From Mesorhizobium huakuii (GTDB taxonomy: Bacteria; Pseudomonadota; Alphaproteobacteria; Rhizobiales; Rhizobiaceae), in the NCBI RefSeq assembly GCF_014189455.1, contig NZ_CP050296.1:5886001-5950000 (forward strand): a DNA stretch of 64,000 nt, in the 5' to 3' direction. Below the pieces are notes generated by a model. That model saw only the letters and a list, made by a program, of their open reading frames with translations, made no database searches and had not been told where the DNA came from. Shown here piece after piece: positions 11,219-20,987 of this stretch. Made by a program: the position numbers and the translations under genes. Position 1 is the stretch's first letter; each line of letters begins with the position of its first letter.

Positions 11219-12481
11219 ATGGGACTGGCAGGCTTCACAGGCAAGGGATGTCGTGTCGGCGGCCGGATTCTGGGCGCCCTATGCCTTCTGCTGCTGGTGG
11301 TGATTTCACAGACCTTTTCCTCGGTTGCCAATGCCGCCGACGCGCCGCTGGTGGCAAAAGGCTACAAGATGGCGGGCGATGCCACCAAGATGCGCATCGT
11401 CATGGATTTCGATCGGGAACCTGACATCAAATGGTTCCTGTTGCGCGGCCCCAATCGTCTGGTCATCGACCTGGCGAATACCAAGCTGGCCATCGACGCC
11501 AAGGATTTGAAGCCGCGCGGCCTGGTCAAGGGCGTGCGCCTGGGCGCGCTCGGCGAAGGCGTTTCGCGGCTGATCCTCACCGGCAAGGGGCCGTTCGCCG
11601 TCGACAAGCTGGATGTGCTCAAGAATGAGGACGGAACCGGCTACCGCATCGCCATCGACATGTCGGCGGCCTCGGAGCGGGAATTCGACGCCGCCCTTGC
11701 CAACCAGGCGCTGACCACCGGCTCGACGGTTTCGACCGACAAGGGCGGGCGGGTCGGCACCGGGCCGGTCTCCAATCCGGGTCACCGCTTCACGGTCGTT
11801 ATCGACCCCGGCCATGGCGGCGTCGACGGCGGCGCCGAGGGTCTGAACGGCACGATCGAGAAGAATATCACGCTGGCCTTCGCCACGGAGCTGCGCGACA
11901 AGCTCGCGGCCGTCGGCAAATATGATGTCTTCATGACCCGCGACACCGACGAATATCTGCGTCTGGACGACCGCGTGCGCATTGCCCGCCAGCATGAGGC
12001 CGATCTGCTGATTTCGATCCATGCCGATACAATCAGCGTCAAGGGCATCCGCGGCGCCACCGTCTACACCGTCTCCGACAAGGCGTCGGATCCCGAGGCG
12101 CAAGCGCTTGCCGACCGCGAAAATCTCTCCGACCAGTTCGCCGGCATGGTCATCAAGGACGATAACAAGGAAGTGACCGACATCCTGATCGACCTTATCC
12201 GCCGCGAGACGCACACATTTTCGATGAGTTTCGCCCACACCTTGGTCGGCCAGCTGTCGACCAGCGTCGGCCTCATCAACAATCCGCAGCGTTCCGCGGG
12301 CTTCAAGGTGCTGAAGGCACCGGACGTGCCATCCGTTCTGGTCGAACTCGGCTATCTCTCGAATGCCAAGGACGAGGCACAGCTGCTCGACGCCGAATGG
12401 CGCAACAAGGCCGCGCAAAGCATCACCAACGCCGTTGCGCTGTTTGCCTCCGCCCGGGCCGGAACGGTGACCGGAGGTTGA
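11219..12481 (+). CDS. N-acetylmuramoyl-L-alanine amidase (AMIN + Amidase_3)
   Basis: Periplasmic zinc amidase that cleaves the stem peptide from murein during cell separation. It is 420 aa with an N-terminal hydrophobic signal segment (RILGALCLLLLVVISQTF). An AMIN domain lies at about residues 40-150 (KMRIVMDFDREPDIKWFLL). The catalytic Amidase_3 domain has VIDPGHGGVDGGAEG (zinc His), ADLLISIHADTI and VLVELGYLSNAKDE (catalytic Glu). GGAAGAGAG precedes the ATG. Followed on the same strand by PBP1A: a murein-remodelling pair. Confidence 0.94.
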   Translation: MGLAGFTGKGCRVGGRILGALCLLLLVVISQTFSSVANAADAPLVAKGYKMAGDATKMRIVMDFDREPDIKWFLLRGPNRLVIDLANTKLAIDAKDLKPRGLVKGVRLGALGEGVSRLILTGKGPFAVDKLDVLKNEDGTGYRIAIDMSAASEREFDAALANQALTTGSTVSTDKGGRVGTGPVSNPGHRFTVVIDPGHGGVDGGAEGLNGTIEKNITLAFATELRDKLAAVGKYDVFMTRDTDEYLRLDDRVRIARQHEADLLISIHADTISVKGIRGATVYTVSDKASDPEAQALADRENLSDQFAGMVIKDDNKEVTDILIDLIRRETHTFSMSFAHTLVGQLSTSVGLINNPQRSAGFKVLKAPDVPSVLVELGYLSNAKDEAQLLDAEWRNKAAQSITNAVALFASARAGTVTGG

Positions 12482-12695
12482 CATGCCTGGCGGCGCCTGC
12501 AACCTGAGGCAGCGTTGCTGGATGACAACACCCGGTGCCTTTTATTTCCGGCGCGCGGTCACGAAATCAGGCCTTGCCGTATTTTGTCCACATGGTGGCG
12601 ACATGGGTTTTCGATTACGGATTGGGACCGGCTCGAAAGCTTGCGTGGAAGGCGGCTTCGTTTAGGAAATTCCCGAACCAAGGACTGGAGCGGGT

Positions 12696-15140
12696 ATGAT
12701 TCGTCTCATTGGCTATTTCTTCGGCATCGGCACGACGCTGGCCCTTCTGGCCGCGGCGGGCGTTGCGCTTTACATCGGCCATGTAGCAAAGGATCTGCCT
12801 GATTACGAAGTGCTGGCCAAGTACGAACCGCCGGTGACCACCCGCATCCATGCCTCGGATGGCTCTCTGATGGCGGAGTATGCGCGCGAACGGCGCCTGT
12901 ATTTGCCGATTCAGGCGATCCCGGATCGCGTCAAGGCGGCGTTCCTGTCCGCGGAGGACAAGAACTTCTACAGCCATCCCGGTGTTGACATAACGGGGTT
13001 GGGTAGAGCGGTGCTCACTTACGTTTCGGGTGGACCGATGCAGGGTGGTTCGACGATCACCCAGCAGGTTGCCAAGAACTTCCTTCTCACCAACGAGCGC
13101 TCCCTGGAACGCAAGGTCAAGGAGGCCATCCTTTCGTTCCGCATCGAACAGGCCTATTCCAAGGATCGTATCCTTGAGCTCTATCTCAATGAGATTTTCT
13201 TTGGCTTCAACGCCTATGGTGTCGCTGGCGCCGCACTGACCTATTTCGATAAATCGGTGAACGAACTGACCGTGGCCGAGGCCGCTTATCTGGCATCACT
13301 CCCCAAAGGTCCGGCCAACTACAATCCCTTCAAGCATGCCGATCGTGCGATTGAGCGGCGAAACTGGGTCATCGGCCAGATGGTCGAGAACGGTTACGTG
13401 ACCCCCGAAGAGGGTGCGAAGGCGAAGGCCGAGCCGCTTGGTGTCGCCCCGCGCCGCACCGGCTCCTATTTGTTCGCGGGCGAATATTTCACAGAAGAGG
13501 TTCGTCGGCAGATCATCGCCCGCTATGGCGAGAACGCGCTCTATGAGGGCGGCCTTTCCATTCGCACGACCCTTGACCCGAAGGTTCAGCTCATTGCCCG
13601 CAAGGCGATGCAGAACGGTTTGATGAAATACGACACGCTGCGCGGCTATCGCGGCCCGGTGACGTCGATTGACGTGTCCGGCGACTGGGGACCTCCACTG
13701 GGCGCCGTCAAGGGACTGGAAGACGTTCCCGAATGGTCGCTCGCCGTCGTGCTCGACTCCTCGGCATCAGGCCTCTCGATCGGCCTGCAGCCCGCACGCC
13801 AAGCGTCGGGCGACATCGTCAAGGAGCGTGTCGAAGGCACCGTCAGCAAGGACGACATGGGCTTTGCCATGCGCCATGTGGTCGACGGCAAGACGGTCAA
13901 GGCCAAGTCGCCGGCCGACGTGCTGAAGCCGGGCGACGTCATCTTCGTGCAGAAGAACGAAGGTTCCGACAACACTTACAGCTTGCGTCAGGTTCCCGAG
14001 GTGGAAGGCGGCCTGATTGCCATGGATCCGCACACCGGCCGTGTGTTGGCCATGGTCGGCGGCTTCTCCTATTCGCAGTCGGAATTCAACCGCGCCACCC
14101 AGGCGATGCGCCAGCCGGGCTCCTCGTTCAAGCCGATCGTCTATTCGGCCGCGCTCGACAACGGCTATACGCCGGCCTCGGTGATCATGGACGGACCGAT
14201 CACCATCCAGAGCGGCAACACGACTTGGACGCCGAAGAACTATGACGGAACGGTCGCCGGGCCGGCAACCCTGCGCTCCGGCATCGAGAAGTCGCGCAAC
14301 CTGATGACGGTGCGGCTTGCCAACGACATGGGCATGAAGCTGGTCGTCGAATATGCCGAGCGCTTCGGCGTCTACGATCATCTGGCACCGTATCTGCCGA
14401 TGGCGCTAGGCTCCGGCGAGACGACCGTCATGCGCATGGTTTCGGCCTATTCGATCATGGCCAATGGCGGCAAGTCGATCAAACCGTCGCTGATCGACCG
14501 CATCCAGGACCGCTACGGCAAGACCGTGTTCAAACAGGACGAGCGTGGCTGCGAAGGTTGCAACGCACCCGAATGGAAGAACCAGCCGGAGCCGGAACTG
14601 GTCGACAATTCCGAGCAGGTGCTCGATCCGATGACCGCCTACCAGATCACTTCCATGATGGAAGGCGTGGTGCAACGCGGCACCGGCGCCACCATCGGTG
14701 AACTCGGCCGCCACATCGCCGGCAAGACCGGCACCACCAACGACGAAAAGGACGCCTGGTTCATCGGCTACACGCCGAACCTCGTGGTCGGCCTCTATAT
14801 GGGCTACGACACGCCGCGCGGCCTTGGCCATGGCGCCACCGGCGGCGGTCTGGCCGCCCCGATCTTCAAGGATTTCATGCGCGTGGCGCTGGACGGCACG
14901 CCCAATGTCGACTTCAAGGTTCCCGACGGCATGAACCTGATCGCCATCAATCGCAAGACCGGCATGCGTGCCGCGTCGGGCGATCCGGGCACCATCATCG
15001 AGGCCTTCAAGCCGGGCACCGGTCCCGCCGACAGCTATTGGGTGATCGGCATGGGCGCCGACGGCTCCAACGCCTCGGGTGGCGCATTGTCGCCGCAGGC
15101 CAACCAGGCCATCCAGGACGGCGGCGGCGGCCTCTACTGA
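12696..15140 (+). CDS. mrcA: Penicillin-binding protein 1A (bifunctional transglycosylase/transpeptidase)
   Basis: Polymerises and cross-links peptidoglycan in the periplasm while anchored in the inner membrane. The 814-aa product has an N-terminal transmembrane segment (LIGYFFGIGTTLALLAAAGV). A GT51 transglycosylase domain shows SAEDKNFYSHPGVD, GGSTITQQVAKNFLL and RILELYLNEIFFG. The transpeptidase domain has the SxxK serine in RQPGSSFKPIVYSAAL, SxN in EKSRNLMTVRLA and KTGTTNDEKDAWF. The 214-bp gap after the amidase gene shows no further gene. Confidence 0.96.
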   Translation: MIRLIGYFFGIGTTLALLAAAGVALYIGHVAKDLPDYEVLAKYEPPVTTRIHASDGSLMAEYARERRLYLPIQAIPDRVKAAFLSAEDKNFYSHPGVDITGLGRAVLTYVSGGPMQGGSTITQQVAKNFLLTNERSLERKVKEAILSFRIEQAYSKDRILELYLNEIFFGFNAYGVAGAALTYFDKSVNELTVAEAAYLASLPKGPANYNPFKHADRAIERRNWVIGQMVENGYVTPEEGAKAKAEPLGVAPRRTGSYLFAGEYFTEEVRRQIIARYGENALYEGGLSIRTTLDPKVQLIARKAMQNGLMKYDTLRGYRGPVTSIDVSGDWGPPLGAVKGLEDVPEWSLAVVLDSSASGLSIGLQPARQASGDIVKERVEGTVSKDDMGFAMRHVVDGKTVKAKSPADVLKPGDVIFVQKNEGSDNTYSLRQVPEVEGGLIAMDPHTGRVLAMVGGFSYSQSEFNRATQAMRQPGSSFKPIVYSAALDNGYTPASVIMDGPITIQSGNTTWTPKNYDGTVAGPATLRSGIEKSRNLMTVRLANDMGMKLVVEYAERFGVYDHLAPYLPMALGSGETTVMRMVSAYSIMANGGKSIKPSLIDRIQDRYGKTVFKQDERGCEGCNAPEWKNQPEPELVDNSEQVLDPMTAYQITSMMEGVVQRGTGATIGELGRHIAGKTGTTNDEKDAWFIGYTPNLVVGLYMGYDTPRGLGHGATGGGLAAPIFKDFMRVALDGTPNVDFKVPDGMNLIAINRKTGMRAASGDPGTIIEAFKPGTGPADSYWVIGMGADGSNASGGALSPQANQAIQDGGGGLY

Positions 15141-15267
15141 CGGGTCCCAAATGCCGACCGCTGGGCTGGCCTGGGGCCGGCCCATTTCGCTTTACACATG
15201 GCGGCGCCGTCCCTATGTATCGCGCCGACCGAAGTGTCACTTCAGCAACAGGACAAAATACCAGGCC

Positions 15268-16399
15268 ATGCGCGCGGAAACGCAGAATATTGTCGACGAG
15301 ATCAGGCAGGCGATAACCCTGCTGAGGAGGCATCTTTGACTGGGATCAGGCCATAAAGCGGCTTGAATACCTGAATGTGCGGGCCGAGGACGCCAGCCTC
15401 TGGAACGAACCGTTGGAAGCACAGAAGCTGATGCGCGAACGCCAGGGCCTCGAAGAAGGCATTGCGGCGGTCAAGGGCATTACCCAGGCGCTGGAAGACA
15501 ATATCGGCCTGATCGAGCTCGGCGAGGAAGAAGGCGACGAAGGGGTCATCGCAGAGGCCGAAGCGTCGATCCGCTCGATGCAGGGCGAGGCGAAGGCCCG
15601 CCAGGTCGAAACGCTGCTGTCGGGTGAAGCCGACGCCAACGACACCTATCTTGAAGTTCACGCCGGCGCCGGCGGCACCGAGAGCCAGGACTGGGCCTCG
15701 ATGCTGTTGCGCATGTACACGCGCTGGGCCGAACGCCGCCGCTTCAAGGTCGAGGTGCTCGAAGTGCATGACGGCGAAGAAGCCGGCATCAAATCCGCTA
15801 CCCTCTTGATCAAGGGGCACAACGCCTATGGCTGGCTGAAGACGGAATCGGGCGTCCACCGCCTGGTGCGCATTTCGCCCTATGACAGCAATGCGCGTCG
15901 CCACACGTCCTTCTCCAGCATCTGGGTCTACCCAGTCGTCGATGACAGGATCGAGATCGATGTTTCGGAATCGGATGTGCGCATCGACACCTATCGCTCG
16001 TCCGGTTCGGGCGGCCAGCATGTCAACACCACCGATTCGGCTGTGCGCATCACCCATATCGCCACGGGCATCGCGGTTGCCTGCCAGGCTGAGCGTTCGC
16101 AGCACAAGAACAAGGCCAAGGCTTGGGAAATGCTGCGCTCGCGCCTCTACGAGGAAGAGCTGAAGAAGCGCGAAGCCGTCGCCAATGCCACCGAGGCGTC
16201 GAAGAGCGACATCGGCTGGGGTCACCAGATCCGCTCCTATGTGTTGCAGCCCTATCAGCTGGTCAAGGATTTGCGCACCGGCGTCGAAAGCACCAGCCCG
16301 TCGAGCGTGCTCGATGGCGACCTCGACGATTTCATGGAAGCCTCGCTGTCGCAACGCATCGAGGGTGGTGCTGGTGAGGCCGTGGCGGATCTGGACTAG
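15268..16399 (+). CDS. prfB: Peptide chain release factor 2 (programmed +1 frameshift)
   Basis: Recognises UGA and UAA stop codons and triggers peptide release. The gene is read as 15268-15336 joined to 15338-16399, 376 aa. The first 23 codons ([20 protein letters not shown], then RHL) end at an in-frame TGA at 15337; a +1 shift at CTT-TGA-C gives [20 protein letters not shown]. The catalytic GGQ is in [16 protein letters not shown]. The stop-codon reading loop reads SPY ([15 protein letters not shown]) rather than the SPF of the E. coli factor. It follows mrcA on the same strand. Confidence 0.97.
15321..15340 (+). promoter_or_regulatory. prfB programmed +1 frameshift site
   Basis: The sequence GAGGAGGCATCTTTGAC contains an internal Shine-Dalgarno-like AGGAGG, 3 nt before the slippery CTT followed by TGA-C, the classic autoregulatory arrangement. 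Low RF2 leaves the weak UGA-C unread and favours the +1 shift. Confidence 0.95.
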
Positions 16400-16719
16400 C
16401 TCCGTCCGCCACTAAACCTGGATTGCCACCGCTCGCATCTTCGTAAGAAGACGCGGGCGGGTTCACCATCACCGACGACAACCTGCCGTAGTTGTGGGGA
16501 GCACCTTGTTGCTGCCCCAAGCGGCCCGGCGACGGGTGCGGGCCGGTCACGCAGCAATTTCTTGCGCCGACTCAGATTTCGGCTCACCATTTGCGGCAGG
16601 AGGAGACAAAAGCATTTATGGCCGGTCGCGGCATATTTGCTGACGATTGGCCGCTGGGAAGACACGTTCCGGGAACGGGCAGGCGCAACGCTTGAACCTC
16701 GTTTGAAAGGAACGTTCCC
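16400..16719. other. 320-bp intergenic region, no gene seen
   Basis: Between prfB and a small secreted protein. I see no ORF with coding character, no clear terminator and no RNA gene. GAAAGGAACG just before 16720 is the ribosome-binding region of the next gene. Confidence 0.5.
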
Positions 16720-17097
16720 ATGTTTGCCGCCAATTCCAGATCGGCCATCGCCGCTCCATCGGTTGGCCAGCTTCTCCTTCCTCTGTTCGCGGCCTCTGCG
16801 ATCGCCGTCCTGATATCGCCTGCCCTGGCGCATGACGCCAAGCCGACCGCGGCCAAGCCGCAAGGCTGGAGCTATCCGTTCGCCTGCTGCGCGAACTACG
16901 ATTGCCACGAGGTGTCGCAAACCTCGATCAGCGAGCGCCCGGAAGGTTATGTCATCAAGGACACCGGGGAGGTGTTGGCCTACAGCGACAGACGCATCAA
17001 GGATTCGCCCGATGGCGAATTCCATTGGTGTGCGCACGAGGCTGGCCTCGATGCCGGCAAGACCATCTGCCTGTTCGTGCCGCCATCGTCTTACTGA
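16720..17097 (+). CDS. Hypothetical secreted small protein, Cys-containing
   Basis: Not recognised as a named family. The 125-aa product has a hydrophobic N-terminal signal (LLLPLFAASAIAVLISPALA, cleavage plausible before HDAKP). The mature part contains cysteines in PFACCANYDCHEVS, a CAHEAGLDAGKT segment and a terminal ICLFVPPSSY, suggesting a disulfide-bonded periplasmic protein. GAAAGGAACGTTCCC precedes the ATG. It stands alone between prfB and the GFA gene. Confidence 0.75.
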   Translation: MFAANSRSAIAAPSVGQLLLPLFAASAIAVLISPALAHDAKPTAAKPQGWSYPFACCANYDCHEVSQTSISERPEGYVIKDTGEVLAYSDRRIKDSPDGEFHWCAHEAGLDAGKTICLFVPPSSY

Positions 17098-17204
17098 GTC
17101 TGCTGTCGGCTGTTCAGGCGTAAGCCTGCTGACAGGCAGTTGTCAGGATCGCTTCTTTATGGTGCCCTGCCGCATGGACGGCGGACAATGGAGAGGTGAT
17201 GTTG

Positions 17205-17573
17205 ATGACCATCAAGGCAAGCTGCCACTGCAAGGCGACGACATTCGAGGTTTCTGAGGCACCGCAGACGGTGACGCAATGCACCTGTTCGTTCTGCTCG
17301 AAACGCGGCTCGCTTTGGGCTTACTACGTCCCGTCGCAGTTCAAGCTGACCAGTCCGCCGGAAAACGTTTCTGTCTATCAGTGGGGGTCGAAAACCGTGA
17401 AGCACGGGTTTTGCGCGACCTGCGGCTGCGGCACTTTCACCGAAACACCGGATTGGTCGACCGGCGAGCCGGATTTTGACAATCCGAAGATCAGCGTCAA
17501 TTCCCGGCTGTTCGATGATTTCGATCTCGACAAGGTGGAAGTGGTGGTCATAGACGGCAAGAATCTCTGGTAG
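17205..17573 (+). CDS. GFA/CENP-V family zinc-binding protein
   Basis: Member of the glutathione-dependent formaldehyde-activating (GFA) fold family; members bind zinc and most have no known substrate. About 122 aa. Zinc-ligand cysteines are visible as SCHCKATTF, CTCSFCSKRGSLWAYY and HGFCATCGCGTFTE. The ATG at 17205 is preferred because GGAGAGG lies 8 nt upstream; GTG 17196 and ATG 17199 are in frame but too close to that site. Single-gene unit. Confidence 0.88.
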   Translation: MTIKASCHCKATTFEVSEAPQTVTQCTCSFCSKRGSLWAYYVPSQFKLTSPPENVSVYQWGSKTVKHGFCATCGCGTFTETPDWSTGEPDFDNPKISVNSRLFDDFDLDKVEVVVIDGKNLW

Positions 17574-17605
17574 CCGGGCAAGGCGGTCGTCACGCAATTG
17601 GCCCC

Positions 17606-17633
17606 GGGAAAAGCCGTCCCCGGCGCTTTTCCC
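17606..17633. terminator. Hairpin downstream of the GFA gene, possible terminator
   Basis: GGGAAAAGC pairs with GCTTTTCCC around a short loop. There is no following T-tract, so termination activity is uncertain. Confidence 0.45.
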
Positions 17634-17723
17634 GTTCCGCTTTTCGCCGCAATTCATGGTACAAGTCGCGGGAAGGGCTGATTTGGCGCCGTCGAAAAGG
17701 CGCGACTTGGAGAGGGACCATCT

Positions 17724-18374
17724 ATGAAGAAAACCGTGCTCGTCGTCGTGGCGACGGCTTTGCTCGTGAGCGCCTGCACCACCACCGATCCGTATACCGG
17801 CGACCAGAAGATTTCCAACACGGCAGCAGGTGCCGGCCTTGGTGCCCTGGCAGGTGCGAGTCTTGGTCTGCTTGCCGGCGGCAATGACCGCCGCAACGCG
17901 CTGATCGGCGCTGGCATCGGTGCACTGGCCGGCGGCGCCATTGGCGCCACCATGGATCAGAACGAAGCGGAACTGCGCCGACAGCTCGAGGGCACTGGTG
18001 TCAGCGTCACCCGCAGTGGCGACCAGATCATCCTCAACATGCCGTCGGATATCACCTTCAATGTCGATCAGGATGCGGTGAAGCCCGGCTTCTATCCGGT
18101 GCTGAACTCGGTTGCGCTGGTGCTGAAGAAATTCAAGCAGACGACCGTCGACGTGTTCGGTCACACCGATTCGACCGGCGGCGACCAGCACAATTTCGAT
18201 CTGTCGCAGCGCCGTGCGCTGGCGGTAGCCAACTATCTGTCCGGTCAGGGCGTCGATCAGCGCCGCTTCGCCGTCACCGGCTTCGGCAAGACGCGGCCCA
18301 TCGCCTCCAACGCGACGGCCGCCGGCCGCGAGCAGAACCGTCGCGTCGAGATCCAGCTGTCGCCGCTCACCTGA
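17724..18374 (+). CDS. OmpA-family lipoprotein with glycine-zipper domain (YiaD-like)
   Basis: Probable outer-membrane lipoprotein that anchors to peptidoglycan. The 216-aa product starts with a lipoprotein signal, VVVATALLVSAC, with the lipidated Cys at about residue 18. A glycine-zipper stretch (AAGAGLGALAGASLGLLAGG) follows. The C-terminal OmpA domain (about residues 110-216) has DITFNVDQDAVKP, VFGHTDSTGGDQHNFDLSQR and the diaminopimelate-binding type segment AAGREQNRRVEI. GGAGAGGGACC precedes the ATG; a clear terminator follows. Confidence 0.93.
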   Translation: MKKTVLVVVATALLVSACTTTDPYTGDQKISNTAAGAGLGALAGASLGLLAGGNDRRNALIGAGIGALAGGAIGATMDQNEAELRRQLEGTGVSVTRSGDQIILNMPSDITFNVDQDAVKPGFYPVLNSVALVLKKFKQTTVDVFGHTDSTGGDQHNFDLSQRRALAVANYLSGQGVDQRRFAVTGFGKTRPIASNATAAGREQNRRVEIQLSPLT

Positions 18375-18396
18375 TCTGACCGGCAATCGAACGCGA

Positions 18397-18419
18397 ACGG
18401 CCCCCTTGCGGGGCCGTTT
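18397..18419 (+). terminator. Rho-independent terminator after the OmpA-like gene
   Basis: AACGGCCCC pairs with GGGGCCGTT across a 5-nt loop and is followed by a short T-rich tail, 23 bp after the stop codon. Confidence 0.85.
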
Positions 18420-18618
18420 CTGCTTGCGCGGGCATCGGCGCTCTCCAGATTGCCGCGCATGAGTATTAGTTAGTTCTAAATAACAGCTTCCCCGCCGCCG
18501 TGGAAAGGAATAGCGTCATCGCCGTTCCAGAGGGGATGAGGCGGTACAACAACTGGCCGCGCGATAAGCATTTTCCCGCCTCGGTCTGCACGGCCAGATG
18601 AATATCTGGGAGGAATGC

Positions 18619-19227
18619 ATGACAAGAACAGCCAGCCTTGGACGCTGCGGCGTCCTCGCTTTGACCAGTATTGCAGGCGTATGGTTGGGGCTCGCCACGG
18701 CTCGGGCCGAGGACACCAACAAGGCCGATATCGAAGCCTTGAAGAAGTCGTTGGCCAAGTATGAAGACTACACGGCTGCCGTCCGCGACCTCTATCTGTC
18801 GACCGTCGGTTGCGTCTACTACAATGGCGAAAAGATATCCGGCGCGATGTTTTATCCAAAAGGCGCCATGGGCATCCATTTCGTCAACGTCCCCAGCGTC
18901 GGCCAGAAGCTCGATCCGATGAAGCCCAACGTCCTGATCTACGAGCCGACCAAGAAAGGCTTGAAGCTGGTCGGTGTGGAATGGCTGGTGCCGCTGACGC
19001 CGGATGTCAAAGCGCCGCCGAAGCTGTTTGGCCAAACCTTCATGGGGCCGATGGAGGGACACTATCCGCTCATCCCGAGGGAGTTCGTCCACTACGACCT
19101 TCACGCCTGGCTGTTCAGGGACAATCCGAACGGCATGTTCAGTCCGACGAACCCGAACGTGAAATGCACCAAGGCCGAGTTTCCGATGTTGGAGAAGCCG
19201 ACCAAGATGATGCCTGGGCCGATGTAA
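18619..19227 (+). CDS. Hypothetical secreted protein
   Basis: Not assigned to a named family. From ATG 18619 (preceded by GGGAGGAATGC) the 202-aa product begins MTRTASLGRCGVLALTSIAG and has a signal peptide ending near ATARAED. The mature protein contains a charged helix (KADIEALKKSLAKYEDYTAA), then GCVYYNGEKISGAMFYPKG, VLIYEPTKKGLKLVGVEWL and HYDLHAWLFRDNPNGMFSP near the C-terminus. The last segment recalls uncharacterised proteins of cupredoxin or plant-type dioxygenase neighbourhoods, but this is weak. An in-frame ATG at 18598 lacks a ribosome-binding site. Confidence 0.8.
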   Translation: MTRTASLGRCGVLALTSIAGVWLGLATARAEDTNKADIEALKKSLAKYEDYTAAVRDLYLSTVGCVYYNGEKISGAMFYPKGAMGIHFVNVPSVGQKLDPMKPNVLIYEPTKKGLKLVGVEWLVPLTPDVKAPPKLFGQTFMGPMEGHYPLIPREFVHYDLHAWLFRDNPNGMFSPTNPNVKCTKAEFPMLEKPTKMMPGPM

Positions 19228-19353
19228 TTCCGGGCCAAGCCAACGCAAGTCGTCCAGGAGTGGCTCTGGTTTCGAGAGCACGGCATGCATGAAACAGGAC
19301 TAAGGCGCGTCGCCTGAATCCGTTCGAAGGCGATGCATGGAGTTCGCCGGAGG

Positions 19354-19375
19354 GGGCAAGCCGGTTGGCTTGCCG
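19354..19375. terminator. Hairpin at the 3' side of the helicase gene
   Basis: GGCAAGCC pairs with GGCTTGCC across a 4-nt loop between the converging hypothetical gene and helicase gene. No T-tract, so terminator function is tentative. Confidence 0.4.
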
Positions 19376-19394
19376 CTCTCAAAGATTGTAGGAA

Positions 19395-20987
19395 TCAGAC
19401 CTTGGCGACGATGCGCATGAAGGCCGGCATGTCGTCGCCGAAGCCCACGGTGGTATCGTTGTCTTCCTGGTGGCGATGACGGGCAGGGCGGTTGCTGTCG
19501 CGCTGCGGCCTGGTGTCGCCCCGTTCCGGTGAGCGCTGTTCGTTGCGATCGGAGGATTTGCGTTCGGTGTTTTCCGAACGGATCGCTTCCTTGCGCGCGC
19601 GCCGCTCGCCGATATCGGCGACGGCCGTTTCAGCCACATCGGGTTGTTCTTGCTGTGCGACGACGGGAGAAGCATCTTCCTCTGCGTGTCTGGCGCGACG
19701 TTCGCCGCCCTTTTTGCGCTCGCCCCTGTCCTTGCGATCATCGTCCTTGCGGCCGGCGCGACGCGGCGCGCCTTTGCCCCGGCGCGGCGCGTCGTCTTCA
19801 CCGCCTTCGCTGGCCACAACCGTCGACAGGTCGCCGTCATGCCACTCGATCTTGTTGCCGATCAGCCGTTCGATGGCGTCGATGTATTTGGTGTCCGACT
19901 TGGTCGCGATGGTGAACGACTTGCCGGAGCGCCCGGCGCGACCGGTGCGGCCGATGCGGTGGACATAGTCCTCGGCATGGATCGGTACGTCATAGTTGAA
20001 GACGTGGCTGACATCGGGGATGTCGAGGCCGCGCGCAGCGACGTCCGAAGCCACGAGGTAGCGCAGCTTGCCGTCACGGAAATTGGCCAGCATCTGCATG
20101 CGGGCGCGCTGGTCCATGTCGCCATGCAGGGCGCCGGCATCGAAATCATATTTCAGCAGCGAGCGGAACAGTTCCGACACTTCGACCTTGCGATTGCAGA
20201 AGATGATCGCGTTCTTCAACTCCGCGTCTTCGGCCTTCATCAGGTTGCGCAGCGTCTCGCGCTTGTCCCAGGGCTTCGAGCCGGATTTGACCAGCCGCTG
20301 GATGATGTTGGTGGCGGCCGACGCGGCCTTCGAAACTTCGACACGCACAGGCGCGTGCAAGAATTTTTCCGTCAGCTTGGTGATTTCCGGCGGCATGGTC
20401 GCCGAGAAGAACAGCGTCTGCCGGGTGAACGGGATCATCTCGCAGATGCGCTCGATATCGGGAATGAAGCCCATGTCGAGCATCCGGTCGGCCTCGTCGA
20501 TGACCAGGATCTCGACGCCGTTGAGCAGCAACTTCCCGCGTTCGCGATGATCAAGCAGACGACCGGGCGTCGCGATCAGCACGTCGGCGCCGCGCTCCAG
20601 CTTCTTGTCCTGCTCGTCGAATGACACGCCGCCGATCAAAAGCGCGATGTTGAGCTTGTGGTTCTTGCCGTATCTGATGAAATTCTCTTCGACCTGTGCG
20701 GCGAGTTCGCGCGTCGGCTCCAGGATCAGTGTGCGCGGCATGCGGGCGCGAGCACGGCCCTTTTCGAGGCGGGTCAGCATTGGCAGCACAAAGGAAGCCG
20801 TTTTGCCGGTGCCGGTCTGGGCGATGCCCAAAATATCCTTGCCGAGCAGGGCGTGCGGGATGGCACCAGCCTGGATCGGCGTCGGCTGGGTGTAGCCGGC
20901 ATCGGTGACTGCGGAAAGGACCTTCGGCGACAGGCCGAGGTCTGCGAAGGTCAACGCTTCTTGAGCGGTCGTGGTGTCTGAGGACAA
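19395..20987 (-). CDS. DEAD-box ATP-dependent RNA helicase (RhlE-like)
   Basis: Unwinds RNA in ribosome assembly or mRNA decay. Helicase motifs are in order: Q motif (FADLGLSPKV, TQPTPIQ), Walker A AQTGTGKTASF, PTRELAAQ, TPGRLLDH, VIDEADRMLDMGF, SATMPPEI, and in domain 2 FCNRKVEVSEL, DVAARGLDIPDV and HRIGRTGRAGRSG. The tail after about residue 400 is Arg/Lys/Asp/Glu-rich and disordered, ending DMPAFMRIVAKV. The start is uncertain: TTG 20987 (LSSDTTTAQ) is used; an in-frame GTG at 21047 would add 20 residues. Confidence 0.93.
   Translation of the reverse strand: MSSDTTTAQEALTFADLGLSPKVLSAVTDAGYTQPTPIQAGAIPHALLGKDILGIAQTGTGKTASFVLPMLTRLEKGRARARMPRTLILEPTRELAAQVEENFIRYGKNHKLNIALLIGGVSFDEQDKKLERGADVLIATPGRLLDHRERGKLLLNGVEILVIDEADRMLDMGFIPDIERICEMIPFTRQTLFFSATMPPEITKLTEKFLHAPVRVEVSKAASAATNIIQRLVKSGSKPWDKRETLRNLMKAEDAELKNAIIFCNRKVEVSELFRSLLKYDFDAGALHGDMDQRARMQMLANFRDGKLRYLVASDVAARGLDIPDVSHVFNYDVPIHAEDYVHRIGRTGRAGRSGKSFTIATKSDTKYIDAIERLIGNKIEWHDGDLSTVVASEGGEDDAPRRGKGAPRRAGRKDDDRKDRGERKKGGERRARHAEEDASPVVAQQEQPDVAETAVADIGERRARKEAIRSENTERKSSDRNEQRSPERGDTRPQRDSNRPARHRHQEDNDTTVGFGDDMPAFMRIVAKV

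Noticed and set aside
19644..20624. 326-aa frame antisense to the helicase gene
   Set aside because: Overlaps the helicase motifs on the other strand; composition is that of a shadow frame.
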